A stretch of 50,195 bases of DNA from Syntrophaceae bacterium UBA6112 (GTDB taxonomy: Bacteria; Desulfobacterota; Syntrophia; Syntrophales; UBA5619), in the NCBI GenBank assembly GCA_002423465.1, contig DIWG01000048.1, positions 1 to 50,195 of the forward strand, given 5' to 3'. This document shows, piece after piece, positions 14,180 through 23,339 of this stretch (the stretch's first letter is position 1; each line of letters starts with the position of its first letter). The translations under genes were made by a program, and so were the position numbers. The notes beneath the pieces were generated by a model that did no database searches, was not told the DNA's origin, and saw nothing but the letters and a program-made list of their open reading frames with translations.

Positions 14180-15124
14180 TCAACGTCCGTTCGGCGCGAA
14201 GAGGGCCTCGACGAACTCCTCGGCCCGGAAGGGGCGCAGGTCATCCGCCTGCTCGCCGACGCCGATGTAGCGGAGCGGGATGCCCAATTCTTTCGCAATC
14301 CGGACAACGACGCCCCCCTTCGACGTCCCGTCCAATTTTGTCAGGATCAGGCCCGTGACGCCGATCTCGTCCTTGAACATCCGCGCCTGGGCGATGGCGT
14401 TCTGACCGGTCGTCGCATCGAGGACGAGAAGAACCTCGTGCGGCGCGCCGGTGAGCTCCCGCGCCATGATTCGCTTCATTTTCTTGAGCTCCTCCATCAG
14501 GTTCACTTTCGTGTGGAGGCGGCCGGCCGTGTCGATGATGACCACGCCGGGACGGCCGGCTTTGGCGGCGCGGATCGCGTCGAAGACGACGGCGGCGGGA
14601 TCGGCGTTGGCAGCCTGCCGGATCAGCGGGACATCCGCCCGTTTCGCCCAGGCATCCAACTGTTCAATGGCGGCCGCCCGAAAGGTATCCGCGGCAACGA
14701 GCGTCACCCTGCGGCCCTCCGCCTTCAGGTTCCGGGCAAGCTTGCCGATGGTCGTCGTCTTACCCGTGCCGTTTACCCCAACGACCATGATCGTGTAGAT
14801 CTGATCCGGCGGAATCCGCAGCGGCGCCTCGTTCCGCAGGAGAATCTCCTGCATCGTCTCCCGGAGGACCTTCCGGAGGATCCCGGGACTGCCCAGCTCC
14901 CGGCGTTTCACCTTCTCCTTCAGGGATTCGATCAGCTCGCCGGTGAAGGCGGGTCCCACGTCTGCGGCGATGAGCGCCTCTTCCAGCTCGTCGAAAAGCG
15001 GCTGATCGATCTCCTTGCTGCCGAGAAGAATGTCGTCGACATCCGTGAGAAGAAGCTTCCGCGTCTTGGCAAGCCCCGACTTCAGACGGTCGAAAAACCC
15101 CTTTTTACCGTTTTCCTCTTCCAT
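14180..15124 (-). CDS. ftsY: Signal recognition particle receptor FtsY
   Basis: A 314-aa SRP GTPase starting MEEENGKKGFFDRLKSGLAKTRK (15124). The N-terminal NG-domain helices are followed by the P-loop VGVNGTGKTTTIGKLA (about 115), DTFRAAAIEQLDAW, DTAGRLHTKVNLMEEL, and LTKLDGTSKGG, which bind GTP in all SRP-type GTPases. FtsY docks ribosome-SRP complexes at the cytoplasmic membrane for insertion of membrane proteins. The acidic A-domain found in enteric FtsY is nearly absent, as in many other bacteria. A longer frame to 15196 exists but adds a non-conserved Arg-rich segment. Confidence 0.95.
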   Translation of the reverse strand: MEEENGKKGFFDRLKSGLAKTRKLLLTDVDDILLGSKEIDQPLFDELEEALIAADVGPAFTGELIESLKEKVKRRELGSPGILRKVLRETMQEILLRNEAPLRIPPDQIYTIMVVGVNGTGKTTTIGKLARNLKAEGRRVTLVAADTFRAAAIEQLDAWAKRADVPLIRQAANADPAAVVFDAIRAAKAGRPGVVIIDTAGRLHTKVNLMEELKKMKRIMARELTGAPHEVLLVLDATTGQNAIAQARMFKDEIGVTGLILTKLDGTSKGGVVVRIAKELGIPLRYIGVGEQADDLRPFRAEEFVEALFAPNGR

Positions 15125-15304
15125 GCGTTCATACCTGACCGGGATTGCGCCGCCGCTCCCGCTCCAACAGGAGGGGCGGCGACGCGCGGATTTCACTTAT
15201 GCTTTTTGGCGGCAAATGTAAAGGCTGTTCTCATCATCCCCCGGGCAGATCTTTTTTATCCCTCCCCGGGTTGGGAATCCGTCCCCCAAAATCACCCTCA
15301 AAGC

Positions 15305-15332
15305 GAACCCCCGCGGCTTGCCGCGGGGGTTC
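15305..15332. terminator. GC-rich hairpin after the TRAP operon
   Basis: GAACCCCCGCGGC / GCCGCGGGGGTTC form a 13-bp perfect stem around TT. It lies about 75 bases downstream of the dctM stop on the minus strand. No clear T-tract follows in that direction (TTCGCTTTGAGG), so termination would be weak or Rho-assisted. The remaining ~280 bases between dctM and ftsY show no gene. Confidence 0.5.
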
Positions 15333-15405
15333 TGTAAAAAAACGCAACGAAGGTCTGTCTATCTCAAAAATGAGACCGCAATCCCGGCCCGCAGAACCTT
15401 GGTTC

Positions 15406-17322
15406 TCAATGGCCGTATACCAGGGACGGCAGCCACAGCCCGATCGCCGGGAACATGTACAGCATGAAGATCGCGAACACCTGGATCGCCATGAAGGGCA
15501 GCATTCCCAGGAAGATCTGGTTCAGCGTCACATGCGGCGGCGAAACGCCTTTGAGGTAGAACGCGGCCATCGCCACCGGCGGCGAGAGGAACGCCGTCTG
15601 GAGGTTCAGCGCCACCAAGAGGCCGAAGAACAGCGGATCGATGTTGAACTGCGGCAGCAGCGGGAGGAAGATCGGCAGGAAGATGATGATGATCTCGGTC
15701 CATTCCAGCGGCCATCCCAAAAGGAAGATGATCACCTGCGCCATCAGCATGAATTGCACCGGCGTCATGTCGAGGGACAGGACCCAGTTGTTGATGATCT
15801 CCTGGCCGCCCAGCAGCGCAAACGCGGCGGCGAAGATGCCCGATCCGACGAAGAGCCAGCAGACCATGGCGGAGGTCTTCGCGGTGAGGAAGACCGCCTC
15901 CTTGAGCATCGTCCAGTTGAATCGTCCATAGGCGATCGCCAGAGCCAATCCCCCGAACGATCCCATGGCCGCCGCCTCGGTCGGCGTCGCGAGTCCCGCG
16001 ATGATGGAGCCGAGGACCCCGATGATCAGGATCGCCAGCGGGAAGAACGACGTGAGGAGCATCTTGAAGATCTCGAGACGGACGAAGCTGAAGATCGCGT
16101 AGAAAATGGCGAGCCCTGCGAGGAAGATCCCCAGCGTGATCCAGTAGCCCATCGGAGCGGGCAGGCGCTTGCCCGGTGTCGGGGCCGCCTCTGGAGCGGA
16201 CGCTGTGGGAGCGCTTTCCGCCGTGGGCGGTTGAAGGCCTCCCTCTTCAGCCGGCGGCTCCGCGAGACCGCCTGCATCCGTCTCCTGTCCGGCAGCTTCA
16301 TCTCCGGATTGCGATTCTTCAATCAAGGCGCCGCCGCCCATCTCCTGGAGACCCGAGGTATCCACCACCACCGGCGCCGTGACGAGCAGATAAGTCGGCA
16401 CCATGATCAGCACGACCGCCAACAGAGGCAGCAGCGCAATGACCAGGTGTTTGAGCAGGGTGGCCATGGGAACGTCGACGTTATGCTTCCCTTTGAGCGC
16501 GCCGATCAACCCGACGATGACATTGTTGCTCCCGTTCCCGGTGATGACTTCCGCGAATTTGGGAAGCGGGACGTACTGGTCTTCAAGGGAAAGGGGCGGT
16601 GCGATGCTGGGCTTGAGCTTTGCATAGACGATGATGTAGCCGACATAGAGCCCCGCCAGCAACAGACCGGGGAAGAAGGCGCCGGCGTAGAGCTGCATCA
16701 CCGAGACGCCGGCGGTTGCGCCGTAGAGGATCAACAGGACCGACGGCGGGATGAGAATCCCGAGGGTGCCTCCCGCGCAGACGGACCCGGCCGACAACTT
16801 CACGTTGTATCCAGCCTTCAGCATTGCCGGAAACGCGAGCAGTCCCATCAGTGTCACCACCGCGCCGATGATGCCGGAGGCGGTGGCGAAGATTGCGCAG
16901 GTGATCACCGTCGCGACGGCGAGCGATCCGGGAATGCGCGTGGTCGCCAGATGCAGGCCCTTGAACAGCGCCTGGATCAGTTGGGCGCGCTCCACCAGAT
17001 AGCCCATGAAGACGAACAGCGGAACCGCGATCAGCACGTCGTTGTTCATCACCCAATAGGCGCGCTGGACCATCACGTCGAGCGTCTGTTGCACCGCCAG
17101 CGCCGGGTTCACGCTGTAATAGGCAAACCAGGCGAACATTGTCCCCAGCCCCATCAGTGTAAACGCGGTGGGAAACCCCAGGAGGATCATCACGACGATC
17201 AGGGCCAGCATCAACAGCCCCAGATGACCGTTGGTGATCTTGTCCGGAGACGGCATCAGGACGAAGAGCCCGATCACGACCAGGGCCAGGATGGAGAGTC
17301 CGAACCAGGCTTCTTTTTTCAT
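15406..17322 (-). CDS. dctM: TRAP transporter large permease (DctM)
   Basis: A 638-aa integral membrane protein of the TRAP DctM family: twelve or more hydrophobic segments, with typical glycine-rich stretches (LLGFPTAFTLMGLGTMF, LAGLATPTEAAAMGSFGGLALA). It moves the substrate with a Na+/H+ gradient, with DctQ and the binding protein. Most DctM are about 430 aa. Here a large insertion (about residues 340-420, ending GKRLPAPMGY) is rich in Glu, Ala and Pro and separates two membrane halves. Similar insertions are known in long DctM homologues. The stop is 75 bases from a GC hairpin. It overlaps dctQ by 4 bp, consistent with an operon. Confidence 0.92.
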   Translation of the reverse strand: MKKEAWFGLSILALVVIGLFVLMPSPDKITNGHLGLLMLALIVVMILLGFPTAFTLMGLGTMFAWFAYYSVNPALAVQQTLDVMVQRAYWVMNNDVLIAVPLFVFMGYLVERAQLIQALFKGLHLATTRIPGSLAVATVITCAIFATASGIIGAVVTLMGLLAFPAMLKAGYNVKLSAGSVCAGGTLGILIPPSVLLILYGATAGVSVMQLYAGAFFPGLLLAGLYVGYIIVYAKLKPSIAPPLSLEDQYVPLPKFAEVITGNGSNNVIVGLIGALKGKHNVDVPMATLLKHLVIALLPLLAVVLIMVPTYLLVTAPVVVDTSGLQEMGGGALIEESQSGDEAAGQETDAGGLAEPPAEEGGLQPPTAESAPTASAPEAAPTPGKRLPAPMGYWITLGIFLAGLAIFYAIFSFVRLEIFKMLLTSFFPLAILIIGVLGSIIAGLATPTEAAAMGSFGGLALAIAYGRFNWTMLKEAVFLTAKTSAMVCWLFVGSGIFAAAFALLGGQEIINNWVLSLDMTPVQFMLMAQVIIFLLGWPLEWTEIIIIFLPIFLPLLPQFNIDPLFFGLLVALNLQTAFLSPPVAMAAFYLKGVSPPHVTLNQIFLGMLPFMAIQVFAIFMLYMFPAIGLWLPSLVYGH

Positions 17323-17945
17323 TTGTCACTCCCCTTCCCGGTCGTCACGAACTCGTCCAACTTCGCAATATCCTCGTCCTTGACGTGCATCTGTGCCTTC
17401 AATTTTTCAACATCGACCTCCTCGACATCCTGCAAACGGAGGGGCCACCGGCCGTCTTTCAGGCAGCGGACGCAGCGGATGATTTCCGCGACGCCCTGCA
17501 ACAAAATGAACGCCCCGGCGATCGGGATGACGGCCTTGTACTGGTAAACCGGCGGGCCGTTGGCGGTGATCCCCGAGTGTTCCAGGATGGCGAAGGATTC
17601 GCTGGCATAGTTGTATCCGGCCCAGCAGAGAGCTGTCACTCCCGGAAGGAAGAACACAAAGTAGAGCGTCAGGTCGATACCGGCCTGCAGCCGCACAGGG
17701 AAAAAGCCGTAGAGGACGTCGCCGCGGACCATGTTGTTCTTCGAGAGCGTGTAGGCGCCCGCCATCATGAAGAGCATCCCGTACAACTGGATCATCCCGT
17801 CGAAGGCCCAGTCGTGCGGTTTGTCGAGCGCGTAACGCGAGAAGATCTCCCAGGTGATCAGCAGGGTCAGTCCGACGATGCACCAGGAAAAGACTTTCCC
17901 GACAAACGTGCTGATCTTGTCGATGGTCAACAGTATTTTCTGCAT
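17319..17945 (-). CDS. dctQ: TRAP transporter small permease (DctQ)
   Basis: A 208-aa protein with four hydrophobic helices (for example WCIVGLTLLITWEIFSRY and LTLYFVFFLPGVTALCWAGYN), the size and topology of DctQ small subunits, which form a complex with DctM. The family motif R-Y-A-L-D-x-P-H-D-W is present near residue 37. The C-terminal cytoplasmic tail (LKAQMHVKDEDIAKLDEF) is longer than usual and acidic. Translation of dctM restarts inside its last codons. Confidence 0.9.
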   Translation of the reverse strand: MQKILLTIDKISTFVGKVFSWCIVGLTLLITWEIFSRYALDKPHDWAFDGMIQLYGMLFMMAGAYTLSKNNMVRGDVLYGFFPVRLQAGIDLTLYFVFFLPGVTALCWAGYNYASESFAILEHSGITANGPPVYQYKAVIPIAGAFILLQGVAEIIRCVRCLKDGRWPLRLQDVEEVDVEKLKAQMHVKDEDIAKLDEFVTTGKGSDK

Positions 17946-17964
17946 ATTTAAGCCTGTCCTAAAA

Positions 17965-17997
17965 ATCAGCCACCCGGGCGGCGCCCGGATGGCTGAT
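17965..17997 (-). terminator. Internal terminator/attenuator between dctP and dctQM
   Basis: Read minus, ATCAGCCATCCGGGC and GCCCGGGTGGCTGAT pair around GCC and are followed by TTTTTA. It sits 20 bases past the dctP stop and 20 before dctQ. Partial termination here would make more binding protein than permease, a common feature of binding-protein-dependent operons. Confidence 0.75.
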
Positions 17998-18017
17998 CGG
18001 TTATCTGCTAAAACCCA

Positions 18018-19163
18018 TTACTTTTTCTTGCCGAAGTAATGGTTATAGGCCATGCGCGGGTTGACCACGGTGTCCAGCTTCCATTTCACTGCGCGCTCGG
18101 CGAATTTCTTCTGCGATGCGGCGATCTCCTTGAACAGCGGGTTCTTGGCCGAATATTCCACCTCGACCTTGTCGAAGATTTCGAGCTGCTTCTTGAGGAT
18201 CGAATCCGGCGTCTTATACATCTTGACCTTGTCCTTGGTCTGCAGTTCGATGTAGTCCTTCGAATAGCGGTCGATCGATTTCCACACCAGGTCCGCCGAC
18301 GCCGCCTCCACGGCGTTGTCGATGATCGTCTGCATCTTGGCCGGCAGCGCGTCGAATTTGGCCTTGTTGAACAGGATCTCGAAACATTCGGCGCTCTGGT
18401 GGTAACTCTGCAGCATGTACACCTTCGACACGTCCGGGAAACCGAGCAGGCGGTCGGAGGAGGCATTGTTGAACTCCGCCCCGTCCAGCAGACCGCGGTC
18501 CAGCGCCGGGACGATCTCGCCGCCGGGCAGCGCGTTCACCGCGGCGCCCATTCCCTTGAACAGGTCGATCGAAATCCCCACCGTCCTGAATTTGAGCCCC
18601 TTGAAGTCATCGGCTTTGGTGATCGGCTTCTTGAACCAGCCCAGCGGCTGGGTCCACATCGGTCCATAGGCATAAGATTTGACGCTCACGCCGATGGCAT
18701 CGTAGACCTTCTGAAACAGTTCCTTGCCGCCGCCGTACTTGTGCCAGGAGAGCAGCATGTCGGCGTCCATCCCGTACGCGGGGCTCGATCCCCAGAGCGA
18801 CAGGGCGTTGTTCTTGCCGTAGTGGTAAACGAAGACGCCGTGGCCGCCGTCGAGCGTCCCCTTGGAAACCGCGACCAGCAGGTCGAAGGCCGGAACAACG
18901 GCGCCCGCCGGCAGCACCTCGATCTGCAGATCCCCGCCGGTCATATCGTTGACCTTCTTGGCGAAGTCGAGGGCATACTCATGGAAAATGTCTTTGGTGG
19001 GCCAGGTGCTCTGCCAACGCATCTTGATCGGCCCCTGCGCCTTGAGGACCGAGGGGAAGCCCAGGGTCGCGGCCCCGGCCGTCGCCAACGCGGCGCCGGC
19101 GAGGAACTTGCGGCGTGATACGCCTGCCTGCTTGCTGTCTTTGCCCAGTTCTTTCTTTGTCAT
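18018..19163 (-). CDS. dctP: TRAP substrate-binding protein DctP, Tat-exported
   Basis: A 381-aa periplasmic binding protein; the ATG at 19163 follows GGGAGGG. The N-terminus has a twin-arginine signal (VSRRKFLAGAALATAGAATLGF, about residues 15-36), implying export after folding. The body shows DctP-family features: IKMRWQSTWPTKDIFHEYALDFAKKV, later GLKFRTVGISIDLFKGMGAAVNALPGGEI and the conserved Arg in KFRT that contacts a carboxylate. The ligand is therefore probably an organic acid. A hydroxyacid dehydrogenase, amidase and SAF-domain dehydrogenase run divergently upstream, which may process the imported compound. A hairpin separates it from dctQM. Confidence 0.92.
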   Translation of the reverse strand: MTKKELGKDSKQAGVSRRKFLAGAALATAGAATLGFPSVLKAQGPIKMRWQSTWPTKDIFHEYALDFAKKVNDMTGGDLQIEVLPAGAVVPAFDLLVAVSKGTLDGGHGVFVYHYGKNNALSLWGSSPAYGMDADMLLSWHKYGGGKELFQKVYDAIGVSVKSYAYGPMWTQPLGWFKKPITKADDFKGLKFRTVGISIDLFKGMGAAVNALPGGEIVPALDRGLLDGAEFNNASSDRLLGFPDVSKVYMLQSYHQSAECFEILFNKAKFDALPAKMQTIIDNAVEAASADLVWKSIDRYSKDYIELQTKDKVKMYKTPDSILKKQLEIFDKVEVEYSAKNPLFKEIAASQKKFAERAVKWKLDTVVNPRMAYNHYFGKKK

Positions 19164-19538
19164 AATTCCCTCCCATTTTTTGATGAATGACGGTCTGAAA
19201 CCCAAACCACTCCCGCCGACAACCGCAACACCTCCGGAGCCTGTTTCGACCCCGTTTGTTGGATAGGGACTTCCGCTTCGCACTGAATAATAATCCACTT
19301 CGTTAGCCGCAACAATGAAATTGCCAAGGAAAACAAAAATATTGCTATGCTATATCAACTGTTTGCATGAAGAAAACTTTTTGACAGGTGCGCGATACTA
19401 ATATCCGAAATCAAGATTTGTCAAGCGAAAAAATATACGTTTTTTATTTTCTCTTCCTGAAAAAAACTGGTATACGCTACTCAATGGTTGCCCGGCGATC
19501 TCAGGATTCCCTGCATGACACTTTAAGAGGAAGGAAAG
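19164..19538. other. Divergent intergenic region dctP / hydroxyacid dehydrogenase
   Basis: 375 bases with no gene. Upstream of dctP (minus), TTGACA (19424-19419) is followed after 15 bases by TATTAG (19403-19398), a plausible -35/-10. On the plus strand, another TTGACA starts at 19381. The 5' end nearer dctP is Pro/Gly-codon-like but without start signals. An operator is likely in the middle given divergent genes, but no clear palindrome was found. Confidence 0.5.
19398..19424 (-). promoter_or_regulatory. Possible sigma-70-type promoter for dctPQM
   Basis: TTGACA with a near-consensus TATTAG 15 bases downstream on the minus strand, about 235 bases before the dctP start. The spacer is shorter than the ideal 17. 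Confidence 0.4.
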
Positions 19539-20522
19539 ATGAAAAAAAAGATTTTTGTCACCCGTGAGGTTTTTCAGGAGGTTCTGGATTTTCTGGCGTC
19601 CCATTTTGAGGTTCAAGCCAATCAGGAAGATAAAGTCCTCACCACGGAAGAGTTGGCTCTGGCGCTTGCCGATAAGGAAGGGGCCCTGACCACCCTGACC
19701 GAAAGGATCGATTCGGATCTCCTGCTGCGCTGTCCCAAACTGAAGGTGGTCTGCAACATCGCCGTGGGGTACAACAACATCGACCTGGAAGCCTGCAACG
19801 CCCATGGGGTGATGGCCACCAATACCCCCGGCGTCCTGGACGACACCACCGCTGATTTCGCCTGGGCGCTGATCCTCGCCACGGCCCGCCGGCTGAACGA
19901 GGCCGAGGCCTACATCCGGGAAAGACGATGGGAAAAATGGAAGCTGAAACAGTTTCTCGGCCTGGATGTGAATCATGCCGTGCTGGGCATTGTCGGTCTG
20001 GGACGGATCGGTCAGGTGGTGGCCCGCCGCGCGATGGGTTTCGAAATGGAGGTCCTCTACCATGATGTCCATCGGGCCGCGCCGGAGATCGAGTCGGCCT
20101 GCCGGGCTCGATATGTGACCCGGGAGGAGCTCTTCCGCAGGGCGGATATCGTCACGATTCATATCCCCTACAGCCGGGAGACCCACCATGCCGTCGGCGC
20201 CCCGGAGATCGCCCTCATGAAAAGATCGGCGATCCTCATCCATGCCGCCCGGGGCGGCGTGCTGGACGATGCCGCCCTGGTCGAGGCGCTCCGCAAGGAC
20301 GCCATTGCCGGCGCCGGTCTGGATGTGTTCGAAGGAGAGCCGTCCCTTCATCCTGGATTCCTGGAACTGAAGAATGTGGTCCTGTCGCCCCATATCGCCA
20401 GCTCTTCCGAGAAAACACGTTTTCGGATGGCGATGATGGCGGCGGAAAATTGTGTGGCGGCCCTCACTTCGGGAAACCCGCCCAACCTTCTGAACCCGGA
20501 GGCGGTTCGGAGACAAATTTGA
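19539..20522 (+). CDS. D-2-hydroxyacid dehydrogenase
   Basis: A 327-aa NAD(P)-dependent dehydrogenase. It has the Rossmann motif GIVGLGRIGQVVARRA at about residue 150, with the catalytic Arg (ILIHAARGGVLDD, about 232), Glu (FEGEP, about 265), and His (LSPHIASSSE, about 288). These are the standard residues of the 2-hydroxyacid dehydrogenase family (glyoxylate/hydroxypyruvate reductases, gluconate 2-reductase). It reversibly reduces a 2-keto acid to a D-2-hydroxyacid in the cytoplasm. It begins with AGGAAGG 5 bases upstream. A conserved hairpin element starts in its stop codon, followed by an amidase. Together with the TRAP importer upstream, this suggests uptake and metabolism of an organic acid or its amide. 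Confidence 0.92.
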   Translation: MKKKIFVTREVFQEVLDFLASHFEVQANQEDKVLTTEELALALADKEGALTTLTERIDSDLLLRCPKLKVVCNIAVGYNNIDLEACNAHGVMATNTPGVLDDTTADFAWALILATARRLNEAEAYIRERRWEKWKLKQFLGLDVNHAVLGIVGLGRIGQVVARRAMGFEMEVLYHDVHRAAPEIESACRARYVTREELFRRADIVTIHIPYSRETHHAVGAPEIALMKRSAILIHAARGGVLDDAALVEALRKDAIAGAGLDVFEGEPSLHPGFLELKNVVLSPHIASSSEKTRFRMAMMAAENCVAALTSGNPPNLLNPEAVRRQI

Positions 20523-20580
20523 CCGGGAGCGCAACCCGCAGGCCCCGCTCTATGGGCGGGAACTTCCCATCGATCCCGGG
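20521..20580 (+). promoter_or_regulatory. Conserved hairpin element, copy A, upstream of amidase
   Basis: From 20521 the sequence GACCGGGAGCGCAACCCGCA continues to GGGCG at 20558. An inverted copy with 4 differences over 38 bases lies upstream of moaA (48979-49016). Outer arms CCGGGA (20523) and TCCCGG (20574) can pair, and an inner CCCGC/GCGGG hairpin sits between. It ends 49 bases before the amidase start and has the same orientation as that gene. It may be a riboswitch-like leader or a dispersed REP-type repeat. Confidence 0.6.
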
Positions 20581-20628
20581 TGCAAAATCTGTCCCCGGGA
20601 AAATGCCGATCATAAAAAAGGAAGAAAT

Positions 20629-21966
20629 ATGGAAAGCACCGTGGACAAGCCGCTGCATGTTTTAAGCCTGATGGAGGTGGTGCGGGGAATCCGGGACCGG
20701 CGATTCACCGCCGAATCCTATACCGAGGCCCTGCTGGCGAGGATCGCGTCGCTGGATGGAGAGATCCGGGCCTGGACCTGGCTGGAGCCCGAAGCGGCGC
20801 TCAAGTCTGCCCGCCTTTGCGATCGCCGTCTGCAGTCGGGCGGTACGCCAGGTTCCCTCCAGGGGGTGCCTGTCGGGGTAAAGGATATCTATGCCACGGC
20901 CGGCATTCTCACGCAGATGGGTTCTCCCGTCTTTGCCGGCCATATCCCCAAAGAGTCGGCCAAGGTGATTGAACGGCTTGAGGCCCGGGGGGGCTTTGTG
21001 ATGGGCAAGACCGTGACCACCGAATGCGCCTTTCTGACTCCTGGAAAGACCCGCAATCCCTGGAATCCGCTGCACACGCCGGGCGGGTCGTCGAGCGGCT
21101 CCGCGGCGGCGGTCGCGGCCGGCTTTGTCCCGGCCGCCCTGGGCACGCAGACCAACGGCTCCGTCATCCGGCCCGCCGCCTATTGCGGGGTTGTGGGCTA
21201 TAAGCCGACCCAGGGCCTGATTCCCATCGATGGCGCTCTCATCTTCAGCCACACCCTGGATCAACCCGGCGTCTTCACCCGGAGCGTGGAAGATGCCGCC
21301 TGGTTGGCGTCCGCCCTGGCCGGGGAAAACGCAACCCTCCCTCCGGAAATCGCCGCCCGTTCGGCGCCTTCCTGCCTGGCTGCCGTCAAAACCCCCGTCT
21401 GGGATCAAGCCGAGGAACACGCCCGACATAGCTTCAGCGAAAACATCCAAACCCTCCAAAGAGCCGGCGTCCGCGTCGAAGAAGTCGAATTGCCCGGGAT
21501 CTTCAACCTCGCCCACCGGGCGATCCGAACCATCATGGCTGTTGAGGCGGCCCTGAACCTGGAGTGGCTTTACCTCCGGGAACCTCCCGTATTGAGCCCG
21601 ACGCTGAGGGATTTCATCACCGAGGGACGGGAGACGGGGGCGGTGGTCTATATGCAGGCCCTGAAGCTGCGCCTCGCCCTGAAGGAAGAACTGCAACGGT
21701 TCCTGGAAAAATATGACGCCCTCATCACCCCTCCCACGACGGGAGAGGCGCCGGCGACGCTGGAGCAGACGGGCAACCCTTGCTTCTGTTCCATCTGGAG
21801 CCTCTGCGGCGTCCCGGCCATTACGATCCCGGTGGGATTGGGTCCGCGGGGGCTTCCCCTGGGATTGCAGATCGTGGGGATGCAGGGAAAAGATGAGCAG
21901 GTATTGTCCACGGCCCGCTGGTGTGAAGGATTCTTTTCTTTCACTCCCTGGAGGGAAATGAGATGA
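20629..21966 (+). CDS. Amidase signature enzyme
   Basis: A 445-aa member of the amidase signature family, with the Lys of GVPVGVKDIYATAG (about 84), the cis-Ser glycine-rich stretch TPGGSSSGSAAAVAAGFVPAALG (about 152-174), and the nucleophile Ser in GTQTNGSVIRPAAYCG (about 180). This Lys-Ser-Ser triad hydrolyses amides to acid plus ammonia. The ribosome site is AGGAAG. It ends in a 4-bp overlap (ATGA) with the next dehydrogenase. Family members range from GatA to aliphatic, malonamide and allophanate amidases; the operon here points to a small organic-acid amide, not to tRNA-Gln transamidation. Confidence 0.9.
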   Translation: MESTVDKPLHVLSLMEVVRGIRDRRFTAESYTEALLARIASLDGEIRAWTWLEPEAALKSARLCDRRLQSGGTPGSLQGVPVGVKDIYATAGILTQMGSPVFAGHIPKESAKVIERLEARGGFVMGKTVTTECAFLTPGKTRNPWNPLHTPGGSSSGSAAAVAAGFVPAALGTQTNGSVIRPAAYCGVVGYKPTQGLIPIDGALIFSHTLDQPGVFTRSVEDAAWLASALAGENATLPPEIAARSAPSCLAAVKTPVWDQAEEHARHSFSENIQTLQRAGVRVEEVELPGIFNLAHRAIRTIMAVEAALNLEWLYLREPPVLSPTLRDFITEGRETGAVVYMQALKLRLALKEELQRFLEKYDALITPPTTGEAPATLEQTGNPCFCSIWSLCGVPAITIPVGLGPRGLPLGLQIVGMQGKDEQVLSTARWCEGFFSFTPWREMR

Positions 21967-23324
21967 ACCTCCATGATCTCCTGACCAAACACAACCAAAA
22001 GAAAGGTCCCCTCCGGGTCGGCCTGATCGGTGCGGGCAAGTTTGGCAGCATGTATTTGGCCCAGGCCAGGAGCACCCCGGGGGTTCACCTTGCCGCCATT
22101 GCCGATCTGGTCGCGGCAAGAGCCATCGATGCACTCCGGCGGACCGGCTGGCGCGAGGGCCAGGGTGCGGCCGCATCCCTCCCGGACGCCCTGGCGAAAG
22201 GGACCACCTTCATCACCGACGACGCCCCCGCGATGATCGCCTCCCCCGGCATCGACGTGATCATCGACGCCACGGGGAACCCCTTCGCGGGGATTGCCCA
22301 TGTCCTGGCCTGCTGCCGGCACAAAAAGAACATCATCATGGTCAACGTCGAGGCCGATGCGTTGGCCGGCCCTTTGCTGGCGCGGCGGGCAAGCGAGGCG
22401 GGGATCGTCTACTCCCTGGCCTACGGAGACCAGCCGGCCCTCATCTGCGAGATGGTGGATTGGGCCCGCACCTGTGGTTTCACGGTGGTGGCCGCCGGCA
22501 AGGGGACGAAATACCTGCCCATCTACCACCGGTCGACGCCGGATACGGTATGGCGCCATTACGGTTTTACCGAAGAGCAACTGGCCAAGGGGGATTTCAA
22601 CGCCAAGATGTTCAACTCCTTCCTGGATGGCACGAAATCAGCGATCGAGATGGCCTCCGTGTCCAATGCGACCGGCCTCCTTCCACCTTCCAACGGGCTT
22701 CGCTTTCCCCCCTGCGGAGCCGACGATCTCCCCCGCATTCTCAAACCCCGCACCGCGGGCGGTTTTCTGGATAACGCGGGACAGGTCGAAGTGGTCTCCA
22801 GCCTGGAGAGGGACGGGCGGCCTGTATACCGTGACCTGCGGTGGGGAGTCTTCGTCACCCTCACCACTGAAAACAGTTACTCCGCCCGGTGTTTCCGCGA
22901 ATACGGCGTCGTGACCGACGACAGCGGACGCTACACGGCCCTGTATCGGCCGGCTCACCTGATCGGCCTTGAACTCGGAATCAGCGTGGCCTCCGTGGCG
23001 CTCCGCGGCGAATCGACCGGAGCGGCGCGTGATTTCATCGGAGATGTTGCGGCGACAGCCAAAAGGGACCTCGCTCCGGGGGATATCCTGGATGGGGAAG
23101 GCGGTTTTACCGTCTACGGAACCCTCCTGCCGGCCCGCAAATCGGTCGTCTCCGGATCTCTTCCCATCGGCCTGGCCCATGGGGTGCGGATCGTGAGGCC
23201 CGTTGCCGCCGGCAAAACGGTCCGTTGGGACGATGTTTTCTGTGAAGGGCAGGAGGAAGCGGTGAAATTTCGCCGGGAGATGGAGACCGTTTTCAAAAAG
23301 GAATGGTCCATTCCCCTTCCTTAA
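21963..23324 (+). CDS. SAF-domain NAD(P) dehydrogenase (COG4091 type)
   Basis: A 453-aa protein with an N-terminal Rossmann fold GLIGAGKFGSMYLAQA (about 20), a homoserine-dehydrogenase-like core (IDVIIDATGNPFAGIAHVLAC, AGKGTKYLP), and a C-terminal SAF-like domain (LAPGDILDGEGGFTVYGTLLPARKS, about 375). This is the COG4091 layout, annotated as predicted homoserine dehydrogenase; several homologues oxidise four-carbon sugar acids or alcohols, not homoserine. It is coupled to the amidase by overlap. The function in this operon remains inferred. A hairpin (CCCTTCCTT/AAGGAAGGG) lies over its stop. Confidence 0.8.
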   Translation: MNLHDLLTKHNQKKGPLRVGLIGAGKFGSMYLAQARSTPGVHLAAIADLVAARAIDALRRTGWREGQGAAASLPDALAKGTTFITDDAPAMIASPGIDVIIDATGNPFAGIAHVLACCRHKKNIIMVNVEADALAGPLLARRASEAGIVYSLAYGDQPALICEMVDWARTCGFTVVAAGKGTKYLPIYHRSTPDTVWRHYGFTEEQLAKGDFNAKMFNSFLDGTKSAIEMASVSNATGLLPPSNGLRFPPCGADDLPRILKPRTAGGFLDNAGQVEVVSSLERDGRPVYRDLRWGVFVTLTTENSYSARCFREYGVVTDDSGRYTALYRPAHLIGLELGISVASVALRGESTGAARDFIGDVAATAKRDLAPGDILDGEGGFTVYGTLLPARKSVVSGSLPIGLAHGVRIVRPVAAGKTVRWDDVFCEGQEEAVKFRREMETVFKKEWSIPLP

Positions 23325-23339
23325 AAGGAAGGGAGCTCT

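Noticed and set aside
13643..15337. 564-codon open frame on plus across the metallophosphoesterase and ftsY region
   Set aside because: Antisense to ftsY and the phosphatase, both with catalytic motifs. No ribosome site or family.
15145..17547. 800-codon open frame opposite to dctM
   Set aside because: Composition (Arg/Glu/His/Gln repeats) and lack of any motif show it is the antisense shadow of dctM.
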